A DNA stretch of 64,000 bases from Planctomycetaceae bacterium (GCA_020638955.1 JACKHO010000003.1:744001-808000), one strand, 5' to 3'. Numbered from the stretch's first letter, positions 27,555 to 36,687 are shown. Program-made: numbers and translations. The notes: generated by a model from the sequence alone, not told the origin.

Positions 27555-28580
27555 CTACGCTGTGAGTTGATAAGCGCGACCGTCTCGCAGCATCGCAAAT
27601 ATCACCAGCAACAGGCGGCGGGCGACTGCCACGGTGGCTTTCTTGTTGCCAGCGCGACGACTGATTTGTTCGAAGACTCGCTTCCACCGGGAGGTGGTGC
27701 GTTTCAGGCGATGCGCCAGCTGAATCATAATCCACCGCAACAGTGGCGAACCGGCTTTGGAGATTTTCAGGTCGTGCCGACGCCCATCACTTTCCCGCAC
27801 ACCCGGATCGAGTCCAGCATACGAGACCACCGCATCGGCGTTGCGAAAGCGTGTCCAGTCGCCCAACTCTGCCAGAATGGTGTCGATGGTGACCGGGCCA
27901 ACTCCCGGCATCGACGCCAGCACTTCGCGTGCTTCCCGTTCCTGCACCGAAGCCGACCTGGAAAAGTCGACGAGTCGCTGGTCGACTTTCTTAAGACGCT
28001 GCTGTTGCTCCTGCAATTCTTCAAACAGGTCGTCCAGCACCCAGGCATCTTCTCCGAGCAACTCGCCTTTGACCTTCTGGGCATACTCTCTGCCTGCTGC
28101 GCTGAACAACGAAGCCACGTCACGATTGTAACGCGTGAGAATGGCTCGCAGCGTGTTTTTGATAGAGGTCATTCGGCTCATGACTTTGCCGCGGCGTCGC
28201 ACCAGAGCCCGATGTTGCCGCACCCGCGCAGTTGGTCGCCAGGCTGCGGGAATCATGTCGCGTGCCAGAAACTCGGCGAGGACATACGCGTCAATTTTGT
28301 CGGTCTTGCGAGTACTCTCAGCAATAATCCTTAACTTGCCCGCATGCGCGAGGACCACTCTTTGTGCCAACTTGCTGGCCAGTTCCGCGAACCATTCATA
28401 GCCAATGGTGGCTTCGACCGTCAGTTCGCAGGGCATGCACTTCTGAAGAAACGCTTCCATGCGTTCCGCTTCCGAACAGAGAATCCGCTGACGCTGGACA
28501 ACGCGAATTTGGTTGTCGTCTTTCTCGACAGCACAGAACGTGATACTTTTCTTGTGGAGGTCTGCTCCAATGAATCGCAT
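27555..28580 (-). CDS. IS110-family transposase (DEDD)
   Basis: 341 residues. The RuvC-like DEDD residues are Asp7 (IGADLHKKS), Glu56 (TVEATIG), Asp94 and Asp97 (KTDKIDA). The C-terminal Tnp domain has SMPGVGPVTIDTILAELGD and a candidate catalytic Ser264 (GVRESDG). The ATG at 28580 has AAGGAG 8 bases ahead; the frame opens earlier at 28622. Element ends cannot be fixed, because there is no second copy and this family makes no clear duplication. The upstream leader before the neighbouring gene is only about 120 bp, shorter than in the other IS110 element of this window, so its guide RNA, if any, may lie in the 3' flank. Confidence 0.92.
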   Translation of the reverse strand: MRFIGADLHKKSITFCAVEKDDNQIRVVQRQRILCSEAERMEAFLQKCMPCELTVEATIGYEWFAELASKLAQRVVLAHAGKLRIIAESTRKTDKIDAYVLAEFLARDMIPAAWRPTARVRQHRALVRRRGKVMSRMTSIKNTLRAILTRYNRDVASLFSAAGREYAQKVKGELLGEDAWVLDDLFEELQEQQQRLKKVDQRLVDFSRSASVQEREAREVLASMPGVGPVTIDTILAELGDWTRFRNADAVVSYAGLDPGVRESDGRRHDLKISKAGSPLLRWIMIQLAHRLKRTTSRWKRVFEQISRRAGNKKATVAVARRLLLVIFAMLRDGRAYQLTA

Positions 28581-28699
28581 GAGGGAACTCCTTTTGTGGC
28601 GGTGAAAGAAGTGAGGAACCACTCCTGTTATCGACCACGCTTACCAAGGTCCCCCGCAACAAGCGAGCAGACCTCCCCCCATACCTTCGGCCTACTTTC

Positions 28700-29239
28700 T
28701 CAAAGGAGACGTTGCCATTCCTTTGGTACGACATGGGGCCATACCGGATAATTGAATGTGTCGGGACCAAGAAAGAGGGCCGCGCCATTAAATGTTGATT
28801 GGAGATGGCGAAGGTAATGGCACGCCGCGGTGAAACGGGTGTGTGTCTCAGTGCGGGGCAAGAGGTTTTCGCGGTAGAAGATGATTTCCAGGTTGGCGTC
28901 CGGTTCAAAAATCAACTTAAGAGTGAACTCGAATTCCGAAACAGTCACGGAGTAGTCAGCATGAAGCATCACAATGCGTCCGTTGCGGAAGAAGGTGACG
29001 TAATCGGACAGAGCATAAGTGCGATTCCAATCGGATTCGTCGGTATCATCGGACCATGTGCTGTATCGGCAATCGATTGGGGAATCGGTAAGCTTCGGGA
29101 GAGTCGAGTCAAGCGAATCGAGGTCAATGGCGGGCACGTATCCCTCGAAGAAACACATACCATTTTCAAACATGTCTTCGATGATCCAATCGCTATCGAC
29201 CCACGCCTGCTCAACACGCTCATCGAAAGAACTGGGCAT
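28700..29239 (-). CDS. Protein of unknown function, accessory
   Basis: 179 residues from an ATG. Soluble, acidic and Trp/Asp-rich, with no signal peptide (for example CRYSTWSDDTDESDWNRTY). The centre alternates hydrophobic and polar residues as in a beta-sheet protein. No family recognised. It is followed by the IS110-family transposase gene and preceded 70 bp upstream by another orphan gene on the same strand. Such small, acidic, IS-neighbouring genes are often immunity proteins, but this is a guess. Confidence 0.55.
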   Translation of the reverse strand: MPSSFDERVEQAWVDSDWIIEDMFENGMCFFEGYVPAIDLDSLDSTLPKLTDSPIDCRYSTWSDDTDESDWNRTYALSDYVTFFRNGRIVMLHADYSVTVSEFEFTLKLIFEPDANLEIIFYRENLLPRTETHTRFTAACHYLRHLQSTFNGAALFLGPDTFNYPVWPHVVPKEWQRLL

Positions 29240-29309
29240 CGGATTTCAGGTCCTCGATCCCAAGCTCCTGCTCGGGAACGAGGAATGTTGAAATATTGGG
29301 CGGTGCGGT

Positions 29310-29696
29310 TCAGTCGCAGATCATATACAGGTTGCGTTGAGACGAAATAGCGGAAGCACACGCATCACGAAACTTTTCGAGCGACGCAACCAGCGCCGTG
29401 TTTGCTGGTAGTAATTCGATGAGAGCCTCGACCTCACCGACGACTTCAGGCAATTCGGACGTCGTGAAGATTGCATCCTCCCAGTAGTCCCGCATTCGCA
29501 TGAGCATTGGAAAGCGTTCAATTGGGACGTTTCTTCGCCAGAAGATCAACTCGTGGATGTCAAGGGGCCAGCCACAAACTGGAACGTCACTTCCCGCCGC
29601 TTCAAAGGATTCTGCAATGTGGCCTTCGAGCATGAATAATTCGATCGCACAACTGTGTTCTGGATGACATCGTGTCGGGAAAAACGAATCCCTCAC
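29310..29696 (-). CDS. Protein of unknown function, 5' end uncertain
   Basis: Up to 128 residues from a GTG at 29696, or 107 from an ATG at 29633. The GTG and the first few codons lie inside the 37-bp direct repeat, so the gene may have lost or exchanged its original 5' end. The sequence is mostly helical, with no signal peptide (for example IFTTSELPEVVGEVEALIEL). No family recognised. Same strand as the next orphan gene, 70 bp away. Confidence 0.5.
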   Translation of the reverse strand: MRDSFFPTRCHPEHSCAIELFMLEGHIAESFEAAGSDVPVCGWPLDIHELIFWRRNVPIERFPMLMRMRDYWEDAIFTTSELPEVVGEVEALIELLPANTALVASLEKFRDACASAISSQRNLYMICD

Positions 29697-29706
29697 CGCG
29701 AGGAAG
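29670..29706 (+). repeat. 37-bp direct repeat, right copy
   Basis: Matches 25301-25337 at 33 of 37 positions, same orientation. It overlaps the apparent start of the orphan gene at 29310-29696 and marks the right side of the accessory block. Confidence 0.75.
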
Positions 29707-29753
29707 GCTGATCTCCACTCGTGCCTTTCGAGTATTTCGTGGTTAACCCAAAT

Positions 29754-30533
29754 CTACCGCGCGGTCCAGCCGCCGTCGACGGTGACGAGGCTGCCGGTCA
29801 TGTAACTGGCGGCGTCGCTGGAGAGGAGTAACGCGGCTCCCTGGATTTCTTTCATTTCGCCCCAGCGGTTCAGGGCGACTGCACCCACGATGAATTTCTT
29901 TGCTTCTTCGCTGTCTTTGATGGGGATGTTCATTTCGGTAAGGAATGGTCCGGGGCAAATGGCGTTGCAGGTAATTCCGAATTCGGCCAGTTCGAGTCCG
30001 AGGGCCCGGGTCATTTGCACGACGGCTCCTTTGCTGGTGGCGTAGGGTGTACGGTTTGCCAATCCCACCACGCCCAGGGTACTGGCAAGATTCACAATGC
30101 GGCCATATCCCGCTTTCTTCATGTGCGGCACGACGGCTTTGCAGCAGAGCCAAATGCCATTCACATTGGTGTCCTGCACTTTCTGGAATTCTTCGTAGGT
30201 GAGTTCATCAATGGGGCCGCGAATGTTGATGCCCGCGTTGTTAATGAGCACATCCACTTTCCCAAACGTGCTGACGACATTGTCCACCACCCGAGCAACG
30301 TCCTCAGGATTGGTGACATCTGCGCCCAGCCCGAGGGCTTCGTGTCCGTAGGTTTCCGCAATTTCTTTGGCGGTCGCTTTCGCTTGATCGCCATTGCGAC
30401 TGACCAGCACAACATCTGCGCCCGCTGAGGCGAGTGCGGCGGCCATGGCGGCGCCGAGGCCTTTTGATCCGCCCGTAATAAGGGCGACGCGTCCAGTCAT
30501 GTCAAACAGTTGAATACCGGGGAGCTTCTGCAT
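29754..30533 (-). CDS. Short-chain dehydrogenase/reductase
   Basis: 259 residues. Cofactor loop TGGSKGLG (residues 20-27), NNAG (98-101), catalytic Ser151, and Tyr164-x3-Lys168 (YATSK) give a complete classical SDR. Overall it resembles the gluconate 5-dehydrogenase/3-oxoacyl reductase-like group; substrate and NAD/NADP preference are not certain. The ATG at 30533 is preferred over a TTG at 30569. It stands alone, just outside the accessory block. Confidence 0.92.
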   Translation of the reverse strand: MQKLPGIQLFDMTGRVALITGGSKGLGAAMAAALASAGADVVLVSRNGDQAKATAKEIAETYGHEALGLGADVTNPEDVARVVDNVVSTFGKVDVLINNAGINIRGPIDELTYEEFQKVQDTNVNGIWLCCKAVVPHMKKAGYGRIVNLASTLGVVGLANRTPYATSKGAVVQMTRALGLELAEFGITCNAICPGPFLTEMNIPIKDSEEAKKFIVGAVALNRWGEMKEIQGAALLLSSDAASYMTGSLVTVDGGWTAR

Positions 30534-30899
30534 GGAAGGCGCTTTCAGTGTGGTGTGTGGATTGGGCAAGGCGACGGTGCATTGTTGCAGATCGTGTTCA
30601 GTAGTTGGGTAGTTTACTTGCCGATTGGGTTGAGATGGTTGAATGTGGCTTCGCCACGGTTGAGATCGTTGAGAATTGCGAAAAGCGAATCGGAAGATAC
30701 CTCAGAAGTTTATCGAGTTCGGTCTGCGGGAACACGCAAGCAGCAGAGCCGATGGCCGTGAGGCCTCGGGCCACCAGTCTTGCCCGGCCGCTTACGCGTC
30801 GCGGCTCACAAGTGCGTGTCTCCAAAAAATCTCTCAAGTTCCCCATTGACTTCCGTCGAGAGTGTATTACTATCGCTATACACTAATGCGGTAAGTGCC
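30534..30899. other. 366-bp divergent promoter region
   Basis: Lies between the dehydrogenase and the GntR-type regulator. Its right end holds the operator described separately. GCCGCTTACGCGTCGCGGCT near 30790 is an imperfect palindrome (GCCGC...GCGGC). No gene seen. Confidence 0.5.
30861..30884 (+). promoter_or_regulatory. GntR/YtrA-type operator overlapping the operon promoter
   Basis: Inverted repeat AGTGTAT (30861-30867) and ATACACT (30878-30884), 16-39 bases ahead of the regulator's ATG. The half-sites AGTGTA/TACACT are those described, to my knowledge, for Bacillus subtilis YtrA. The spacing here between the 6-base halves is 12. TTGACT at 30846-30851 is a likely -35, so the repeat lies in the -10 area and binding would block transcription: autorepression of the operon. 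Confidence 0.75.
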
Positions 30900-31289
30900 A
30901 TGCAGATTTCTCCGACACGTTTTGCTGTTCATCCTTCTTCGGGAGTGCCGATCTATCGGCAGCTCATCGAACAGGTGCTGGCGTTGATTGTCAGTGGACA
31001 GGTGAAGCCCGGGGATATGCTGCCAAGCGTGCGTGAAATGGGTTCGGCCCTGGGCGTCAACATGATGACGGTGTCGAAAGCCTACGCACGACTCGAGGCT
31101 GATGGAGTTGTCGAGCGGGCACGTGGACGAGGGATGCTCATTGCGGAACAGACGCCGCAAGGGTCGGTTGCGAGTCGCCTGGCGGAATTCCAGCCCGTGC
31201 TGGAACAAGCCGTGATCCGTGGTCGTCAGTTGGGCCTTTCTGATCGACAAATCAAAGAGATGCTTCAGGAACTGTTGAAAGCGAATTAA
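30900..31289 (+). CDS. GntR-family regulator, YtrA subfamily
   Basis: 129 residues. The winged helix-turn-helix is complete (IYRQLIEQVLALIVSGQVKPGDMLPSVREMG, then NMMTVSKAYARLEADGVVE), followed by a short helical dimer tail of about 50 residues. YtrA-type regulators have exactly this short tail and no ligand-binding domain of the FadR/HutC kind. They usually head an ABC-transporter operon, as here: the ATPase gene starts 17 bp downstream. It probably represses its own operon through the AGTGTA/TACACT repeat. In other bacteria the signal is cell-envelope stress; not shown here. Confidence 0.92.
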   Translation: MQISPTRFAVHPSSGVPIYRQLIEQVLALIVSGQVKPGDMLPSVREMGSALGVNMMTVSKAYARLEADGVVERARGRGMLIAEQTPQGSVASRLAEFQPVLEQAVIRGRQLGLSDRQIKEMLQELLKAN

Positions 31290-31305
31290 TCCTCTGGAGG
31301 GAAAT

Positions 31306-32235
31306 ATGTCCGGGAATGCAGTGATACGCACTGAGAATCTCAGGAAGAGCTTTGGCAACACGGCGGTACTGAATGGGGTTAACCTTGAAATCCAGGAGGG
31401 CCAAATTGTTGGCCTGCTGGGTTCCAATGGGTCTGGCAAGACGACGCTGTTGAAGTGTCTGCTGGGCCTGCTGAGGACTGACTCGGGCATTGCCCAATTG
31501 CTGGGAGAGCCGAGTTGGGACCTGACGGCGGCAGCGAAAGAAAACCTTGGCTATGTGCCACAGGAGGTGGTTCTCATGCCGTGGATGACGGTGGGTGATA
31601 CTGCCAGTTACACGGGAGCGTTTTATGAGCACTGGCAGCCGAAACGTGTCGAGCGACTGCTGACGCAGGGCGGAATTGACTCGAAGAAGTCCGTGGGAGA
31701 ATTGTCCGTTGGCCAGCGTCAAAAGCTCGCCTCCATTCTGGCCATGGGACATGATCCCAGGCTACTGATTCTCGATGAACCTGTGGCGAGTCTTGATCCT
31801 GTCGCCCGTCGTCAGTTCCTGCAGGAACTCATTGACCTTGCACAGGATGAACAGCACACGGTTTTGTTTTCGACGCACATTACATCTGACGTCGAACGGG
31901 TGGCTTCCCATGTCGCCATCCTGGTTGACGGTCAGGTGGAGTACTTCGGCGAACTTGATGAACTCAAGGATCGAATCAAACGCGTGCGACTCACATTGCG
32001 CAATTCGTCGCCGGAAAGCCTGCGGTGTCCCGAGGCCATTCGTTCAGTCGTTGATGGAAATCATTGGTTGTTGAGCATCGACCAGACACGCGTTGACATT
32101 CAAACATTGAGTGAACGCTACGACGCAGATGTCCGCGTGGAAGATTTGAATCTCGAAGAAATCTTCATCGAGCTTTGTGGACAGGAAGCTGTTGCCAGCG
32201 TGAGTCACGAGGAACCGGAGGCGTCACTGACATGA
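31306..32235 (+). CDS. ABC transporter ATP-binding protein
   Basis: 309 residues. Walker A GSNGSGKT, signature LSVGQRQKL, Walker B LLILDEPVASLD and H-loop STHITSD are intact. The C-terminal part (from about 215) is a long accessory region ending in an acidic tail. The gene follows the regulator by 17 bp and overlaps the next gene by four bases (ATGA), so it forms a coupled pair with that permease. The pairing of a YtrA-type regulator and this ATPase class points to an exporter that responds to envelope-active compounds. Confidence 0.93.
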   Translation: MSGNAVIRTENLRKSFGNTAVLNGVNLEIQEGQIVGLLGSNGSGKTTLLKCLLGLLRTDSGIAQLLGEPSWDLTAAAKENLGYVPQEVVLMPWMTVGDTASYTGAFYEHWQPKRVERLLTQGGIDSKKSVGELSVGQRQKLASILAMGHDPRLLILDEPVASLDPVARRQFLQELIDLAQDEQHTVLFSTHITSDVERVASHVAILVDGQVEYFGELDELKDRIKRVRLTLRNSSPESLRCPEAIRSVVDGNHWLLSIDQTRVDIQTLSERYDADVRVEDLNLEEIFIELCGQEAVASVSHEEPEASLT

Positions 32236-34448
32236 CCTCGACAAACAAGCGATCATTCTGGACTCAGGCTTACTGGGTCGCGACAAGTTACTGGCGCCGC
32301 ACGGCTCTGTTGTCAATCTTGGCAGGAGCAGTGTTCTGCTGGGCGATTGCCGTCTACTGGTACAACGTTGGAACATCGGACTGGCGTGTGGCTATTCAAC
32401 CCCGGCCCATGCACTCTTTTGTGTTCTCCAATTTCGCCACCATTGGCGAAGAGCAGACGTTTCGTGAAGTCGAGCTTAGTAAACTGCGGTCGCTTCGCTA
32501 TGACGGACGTCCGGACGAACGTCTACCGGCCCGCCTGGGCGACATGCCGAATCTGCAGGCATTACACCTCGGCACGGTCGGTTCAAATGCGACGCGGGAG
32601 GCGCCAAACATGCCACCAGAGCTTGCGGCGAACTACCCCATGATTGAGCCGGAAGATTTGGATGTCCTCGCGACAAAGAGTCTGAACTATTTATCCATTC
32701 AAAACTGCGGTTTGGCCCCAGGTGTGTTGGAAGAGTTTGGAAAGCGGTTCCCGATTCAAACACTCATCATCGACGACGAATCGCTCAAGGGGCACATTTC
32801 GGAGCTAGAAAGTTTTCAGCAGGTGAGGCATCTGGAAATTCACACTGATGTCATGACGCCTCAGCTGGTTGAGATGGCGATGGAATTACCGCAATTGGAG
32901 ATCCTGACCATCGACTCCTCGAAAGCAGGACGGGCTGTCTGGTTCAATAACGGAAGCGGCAATCGGCTGGTCGTCTCACCGAGCGAGAACTCGACTGCAA
33001 CGGCATCGGAGCTGAGTCGCCTGAAGACACATCCTGGACTGAAGTGGTTGTTTCTGGGAACGAAAGGACAGGAGACCGTATCACCTGAACTCCAGCGAGA
33101 AATGTTGCCGCTACGTGTACTACCGGTGCATCAGTCGCGTCGTCAACTTGTATGTCTGCACGCCTCGATGTTCGCGACGGCGTTTGTTTCTGCGGTGGTC
33201 ATGATTCAGTTGTGGTCGCAGTTCTTGTTGCCTGGGTCGCAGTTGCAGCCGCGATTTGCCGGTCCGCACTTGCTTGTGGGCGGCGTGTTGCTGGCAAGTG
33301 GTTTGGTTGTTTCGCTGGCTGTCATTCCCTTCAATTCGATGTCGGCTATTCCGCTGTTGACCGTCTTGCTCGTATGCCCCGCCGTCGTGGCTTTACTGAC
33401 TGCCACGCTTAAGGGAAAGAACGCTCAATTTCAGCAAATGGTGGGCATTCTGTTTGGAGTTTCGTTCAGCCTGAACGGTGCTCTTATCCAAATTCTGTCT
33501 GGAGTCATTCCAGCACAAATGGCGTGGTATCTTGAGGGACATTGGCAATTGGCGGCTGTCGGTGTCCTGGTCTTGGAATTAATCCTGCTCGTATTAGCCA
33601 GTCGTCGGATGGCGGTCATGTACCGGGTCTTTGCCGAGTCTTCATTGCAGTTGCCAGTCAACTTCCTCACAGGTCCGCAGCAAATGCGGCAGCTCGCTTA
33701 TCAACCACAGCCGGTGCAGTGGAAAATCTTCGATGTTGCTCCGAAGAATCTGGCGTGGCATGGCGGGAATTCGACATGCCGAGCCTCATTGTGGCGGCAG
33801 GCAGTCCCGATGCCGCTGCGACAAATCGCACTGATTTTCGTGGCTGTCGTTTTCCTCATCGTGGCGGGAACCTGGATTATCAACACCCAGTTCTCGGAAA
33901 ATCACACGACCAATTACCCCATGCTCACGTCCGCCTTATTCTTGATGGGCGGATCAGCCGTGCCGATTGTGGTTGTGGGAAGCTGGATGCAGCGAATCCA
34001 GAGTTTGTCGTGGGAAATTACCCATCCTGTTGGTCGAAAGGCATTTGTTCGCGAGTTGATGTCCGCGTACGTGCAATGCCAGCTGCCGTGCGTCGTGGGG
34101 GTGGTCGCCGTGGCAATTTTTGGTGTGGCGACAGGTCAATCGTGGCTGGCGATTCTCAGTCTCACTCTGTTTGTTGGAGGTGGGCTGTTTCTGGCGATGT
34201 GCTGTGGATTGTTATTGTTTGCAATCAGGTTCGGGTTGCTGGCGCAGATACTTTCTTTCGCGCCAGCAATCATTGTGTTGCACGCCAACTTACTGATTTT
34301 CGTAATCGTGAACAGCCTGCGTGTCGTACACGGGGAAACAACACTGTTCGTGCTGTCAGGCGTCGGTGCCGGGATGCTGTTGGCTGGTGTGCTCGTAGGA
34401 CTTATTGCCTACCAGCGGGCTCTTTCGCGCGAATGGGGCATGGCGTGA
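32232..34448 (+). CDS. ABC-2-type permease with leucine-rich extracytoplasmic segment
   Basis: 738 residues. One membrane helix near residues 20-42 (LLSILAGAVFCWAIAVYWY) is followed by about 230 non-membrane residues with leucine-rich periodicity (LRSLRYDG, NLQALHLG, LNYLSIQNC, QTLIIDDE, VRHLEIHTD, LEILTIDSS), spaced roughly 20-30 apart as in leucine-rich repeats. The rest holds ten or more membrane helices. The single N-terminal helix plus a large insert before the main helix bundle is unlike common ABC-2 permeases of 250-400 residues. The ATG at 32232 overlaps the ATPase stop. It is the membrane partner of that ATPase; the leucine-rich part may sense or bind the exported compound. Confidence 0.85.
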   Translation: MTSTNKRSFWTQAYWVATSYWRRTALLSILAGAVFCWAIAVYWYNVGTSDWRVAIQPRPMHSFVFSNFATIGEEQTFREVELSKLRSLRYDGRPDERLPARLGDMPNLQALHLGTVGSNATREAPNMPPELAANYPMIEPEDLDVLATKSLNYLSIQNCGLAPGVLEEFGKRFPIQTLIIDDESLKGHISELESFQQVRHLEIHTDVMTPQLVEMAMELPQLEILTIDSSKAGRAVWFNNGSGNRLVVSPSENSTATASELSRLKTHPGLKWLFLGTKGQETVSPELQREMLPLRVLPVHQSRRQLVCLHASMFATAFVSAVVMIQLWSQFLLPGSQLQPRFAGPHLLVGGVLLASGLVVSLAVIPFNSMSAIPLLTVLLVCPAVVALLTATLKGKNAQFQQMVGILFGVSFSLNGALIQILSGVIPAQMAWYLEGHWQLAAVGVLVLELILLVLASRRMAVMYRVFAESSLQLPVNFLTGPQQMRQLAYQPQPVQWKIFDVAPKNLAWHGGNSTCRASLWRQAVPMPLRQIALIFVAVVFLIVAGTWIINTQFSENHTTNYPMLTSALFLMGGSAVPIVVVGSWMQRIQSLSWEITHPVGRKAFVRELMSAYVQCQLPCVVGVVAVAIFGVATGQSWLAILSLTLFVGGGLFLAMCCGLLLFAIRFGLLAQILSFAPAIIVLHANLLIFVIVNSLRVVHGETTLFVLSGVGAGMLLAGVLVGLIAYQRALSREWGMA

Positions 34449-34458
34449 CCCCGAAGCT

Positions 34459-36456
34459 CTACAGCCAGAAGTAGCGTTGGACGAATTCGACGACGTCGCC
34501 GAACAGTACGTAAAACAGGTTCTTCTTGCCGCAGTGAATCTTGGCGGTAACGTCGGCGCCAATGTTGCGATTTCCCAAATCCTCTTTGTTGATCGCGGCA
34601 TGGACTTCGACGATGGTCCCTTCTTCCTGCGATTGATTTGAGCGATTGGAAATCAGTGTGACGTGTCCTTCGTGACTCGTTTCTACGGCCGTTGCCAGGA
34701 CGTATTCCACCTTCAGTTTCTCATCACCCGAATTCGCAATGGCCCGCTCGATGTGGCCTTTGCGGTATTCCGGAACTTCGAGTTCGAGTCGCCATTCGCC
34801 CGTGTCGTCCATGACCTGCATGAGCAGTTCGCCGCGTCGCACGGGTCGGTTTTGCAGGAGCTGCTTTACCTGGAATGTGGCCACAACACCGGGAGCTGGT
34901 GCAGTAACCAGCAGGTTGGCAATGCGGTCTTCCACAACTTTCAAGCGATCTTGCGCGCCTTCCAGCTCGATTTCTGCTTTCTTGGCTTCGAATTCGATGC
35001 GGATTCTTTCATCTGCCGGACGACTGTCGGCGGAGCGCGCTTCAGCCTCACGTTGCAGCACAGTCTTCTTTAGTTCGTTGACTTCCGAAACGATGCGAAC
35101 TTTTTCTGCATCGAGTTCATCACTCTGCAGTTGGACAAGTTTTTGGCCTTGTTCGACGCGCTGACCGCTTTCGACGAATACGGTGACGACGTCGCCATCC
35201 CAAGGTGCAAAAACTTCATGCTGATCGACTGGCATAGCCAGTCCCTTGGCCTCGACGCGGTACTCCCACGGAATATAGGCCAACCCCGCACCGACAAGTG
35301 CGATGCCAGCAATAATCGCCAGGGCGGCCCACACACGGCGACCTTTAAACCAGCCGATGGTGCGTCCAATGAATCGCCACAGGGGTAGCAGAAAAATGGA
35401 CTCGTAACGCTGGGCGTTGTGGATGGCCGTTTCTATGTGCTCGGTGAGCAATTCGGTCCGTTGCACGACATTGGTGCGGGGGCGTGCTTCCGTCGCCTGC
35501 TCGACAACCAGGCAACCAATAACGCGTCGCGGCTTTTCCTGGCGGCGACCCGTGTTTTCGGGTTCGTCTTTGATTAGCTCTTCCGGCTCCCGGAGCGGAA
35601 TGAGCATGACCATACGGGTCCGGCTTTCGGCCAGATACTCTGCCAGCGGCTTCTCAACCTGTGGCGCGAGGCCATCAATGGTGCCGCGGTACACAACCGG
35701 CTGGCCACCGCGAATGACTTCGTTTGTGAGGACTGCCATGGCCTGCACAAGGTTGGCACGCTGTGCCACGTCTTCCTGGCCACTCACGCCGTAAACTTTG
35801 GCTCTTGATCCGTGACGGAGGGCAATGCTGACTCGATCGCATCCGATGAGGGAGCGTCCGTCATTCACGGCAACGGCAACGGTTTCTTTGAGGTGCAGAG
35901 AACGCTGGAGTCTGAGTACGAACTGATCGAACCGTTCCCAAAATGTGCCCGTGTCTTCAGGGGCTTCCTGTTTGGTCCCTTCCTGAAGGAATTGCTGAAT
36001 ATAGGTTGTCAGCAGGCGCACGATTTCACGAAGGTGCTGAAACTCTTCGCGGCTGAAATTCCGGACTGCGGCCAGTTCAATGACGTAAAACGGGGCGTTT
36101 TGACTCGGTACGGCCGCAATGACGCCGCTGTGCTCGAGCAGCCCGACCTCCGGGACGCAGCGACGATCGATATCGACTACCTTCTGCTGCTGGATCGATT
36201 CCCGCAACATGGAAGTGTGGTCCATGTCGAGAATGTGCATGCCGTCGCGAAACAGCTTGGCGAACCCCTCCTCGACGAGGATTTGCGGTTCCGGCGAAGT
36301 AAACTGGAAGACGGCGGCGGACGTAAGCCCTTCGATTTCAATAGTATGCCGCAGAATCTCGATGGAAAACGCGCCAATCGAGGTTGCCGTATCCAGCGCG
36401 CTGTCGCATGCGGACCGCAGTTTGTCGAGTCGATCGTGCCATTGGTTACCGGTCAT
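34459..36456 (-). CDS. GAF-domain protein fused to HlyD-type membrane adaptor
   Basis: 665 residues. The first 370 residues are cytoplasmic and look like two GAF-type regions (about 15-165 and 180-365, the second with DRVSIALRHGSRAKVYGVSG). One membrane helix (about 378-400, AALAIIAGIALVGAGLAYIPW) follows. The C-terminal part is a periplasmic adaptor: a biotinyl-lipoyl half (PWDGDVVTVFVESGQRVEQG), a coiled coil (about 455-530), the second lipoyl half (VTAPAPGVVATFQVKQLL) and a barrel domain. Adaptors of this type connect inner-membrane pumps or proteases to the periplasm. GAF sensing on the same chain is uncommon. It is convergent with the permease gene. Confidence 0.85.
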   Translation of the reverse strand: MTGNQWHDRLDKLRSACDSALDTATSIGAFSIEILRHTIEIEGLTSAAVFQFTSPEPQILVEEGFAKLFRDGMHILDMDHTSMLRESIQQQKVVDIDRRCVPEVGLLEHSGVIAAVPSQNAPFYVIELAAVRNFSREEFQHLREIVRLLTTYIQQFLQEGTKQEAPEDTGTFWERFDQFVLRLQRSLHLKETVAVAVNDGRSLIGCDRVSIALRHGSRAKVYGVSGQEDVAQRANLVQAMAVLTNEVIRGGQPVVYRGTIDGLAPQVEKPLAEYLAESRTRMVMLIPLREPEELIKDEPENTGRRQEKPRRVIGCLVVEQATEARPRTNVVQRTELLTEHIETAIHNAQRYESIFLLPLWRFIGRTIGWFKGRRVWAALAIIAGIALVGAGLAYIPWEYRVEAKGLAMPVDQHEVFAPWDGDVVTVFVESGQRVEQGQKLVQLQSDELDAEKVRIVSEVNELKKTVLQREAEARSADSRPADERIRIEFEAKKAEIELEGAQDRLKVVEDRIANLLVTAPAPGVVATFQVKQLLQNRPVRRGELLMQVMDDTGEWRLELEVPEYRKGHIERAIANSGDEKLKVEYVLATAVETSHEGHVTLISNRSNQSQEEGTIVEVHAAINKEDLGNRNIGADVTAKIHCGKKNLFYVLFGDVVEFVQRYFWL

Positions 36457-36687
36457 GCCGCTGCGTCTTGCCTTCGTGCTCGACTAAAGCCCCTGCGAAT
36501 TGCCCCGAAGGGATGAATAAAATTCCGAAGTCGGTCTTGTCAGATTGGGCAGAATAATGCACTGTCCGCAAACTGAATAGACCGAACTGGATACGGTAAT
36601 ACGAACGGAAGCGAAACCGGCAAAAACGCGTTTTGCCCAGATTTACAGTTTTGCCGAAATTCCCTGATGGAGTTTGGAAGTCGGAAA

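Noticed and set aside
27357..27560. Segment MPHGGVFKG and QWNVSEQF resembling a protein fragment
   Set aside because: A likeness to the NGGVFKS block of the Hsp70-like gene is only a few residues long; a remnant is possible but not supported.
27001..27570. 189-codon frame between the two transposase genes
   Set aside because: Arg/Gly-rich shadow-like sequence overlapping the end of the IS110-type gene; no ribosome site.
27555..28700. Ends and guide RNA of the first IS110-type element
   Set aside because: No duplication, palindrome or second copy lets the ends be fixed; only the transposase gene is reported.
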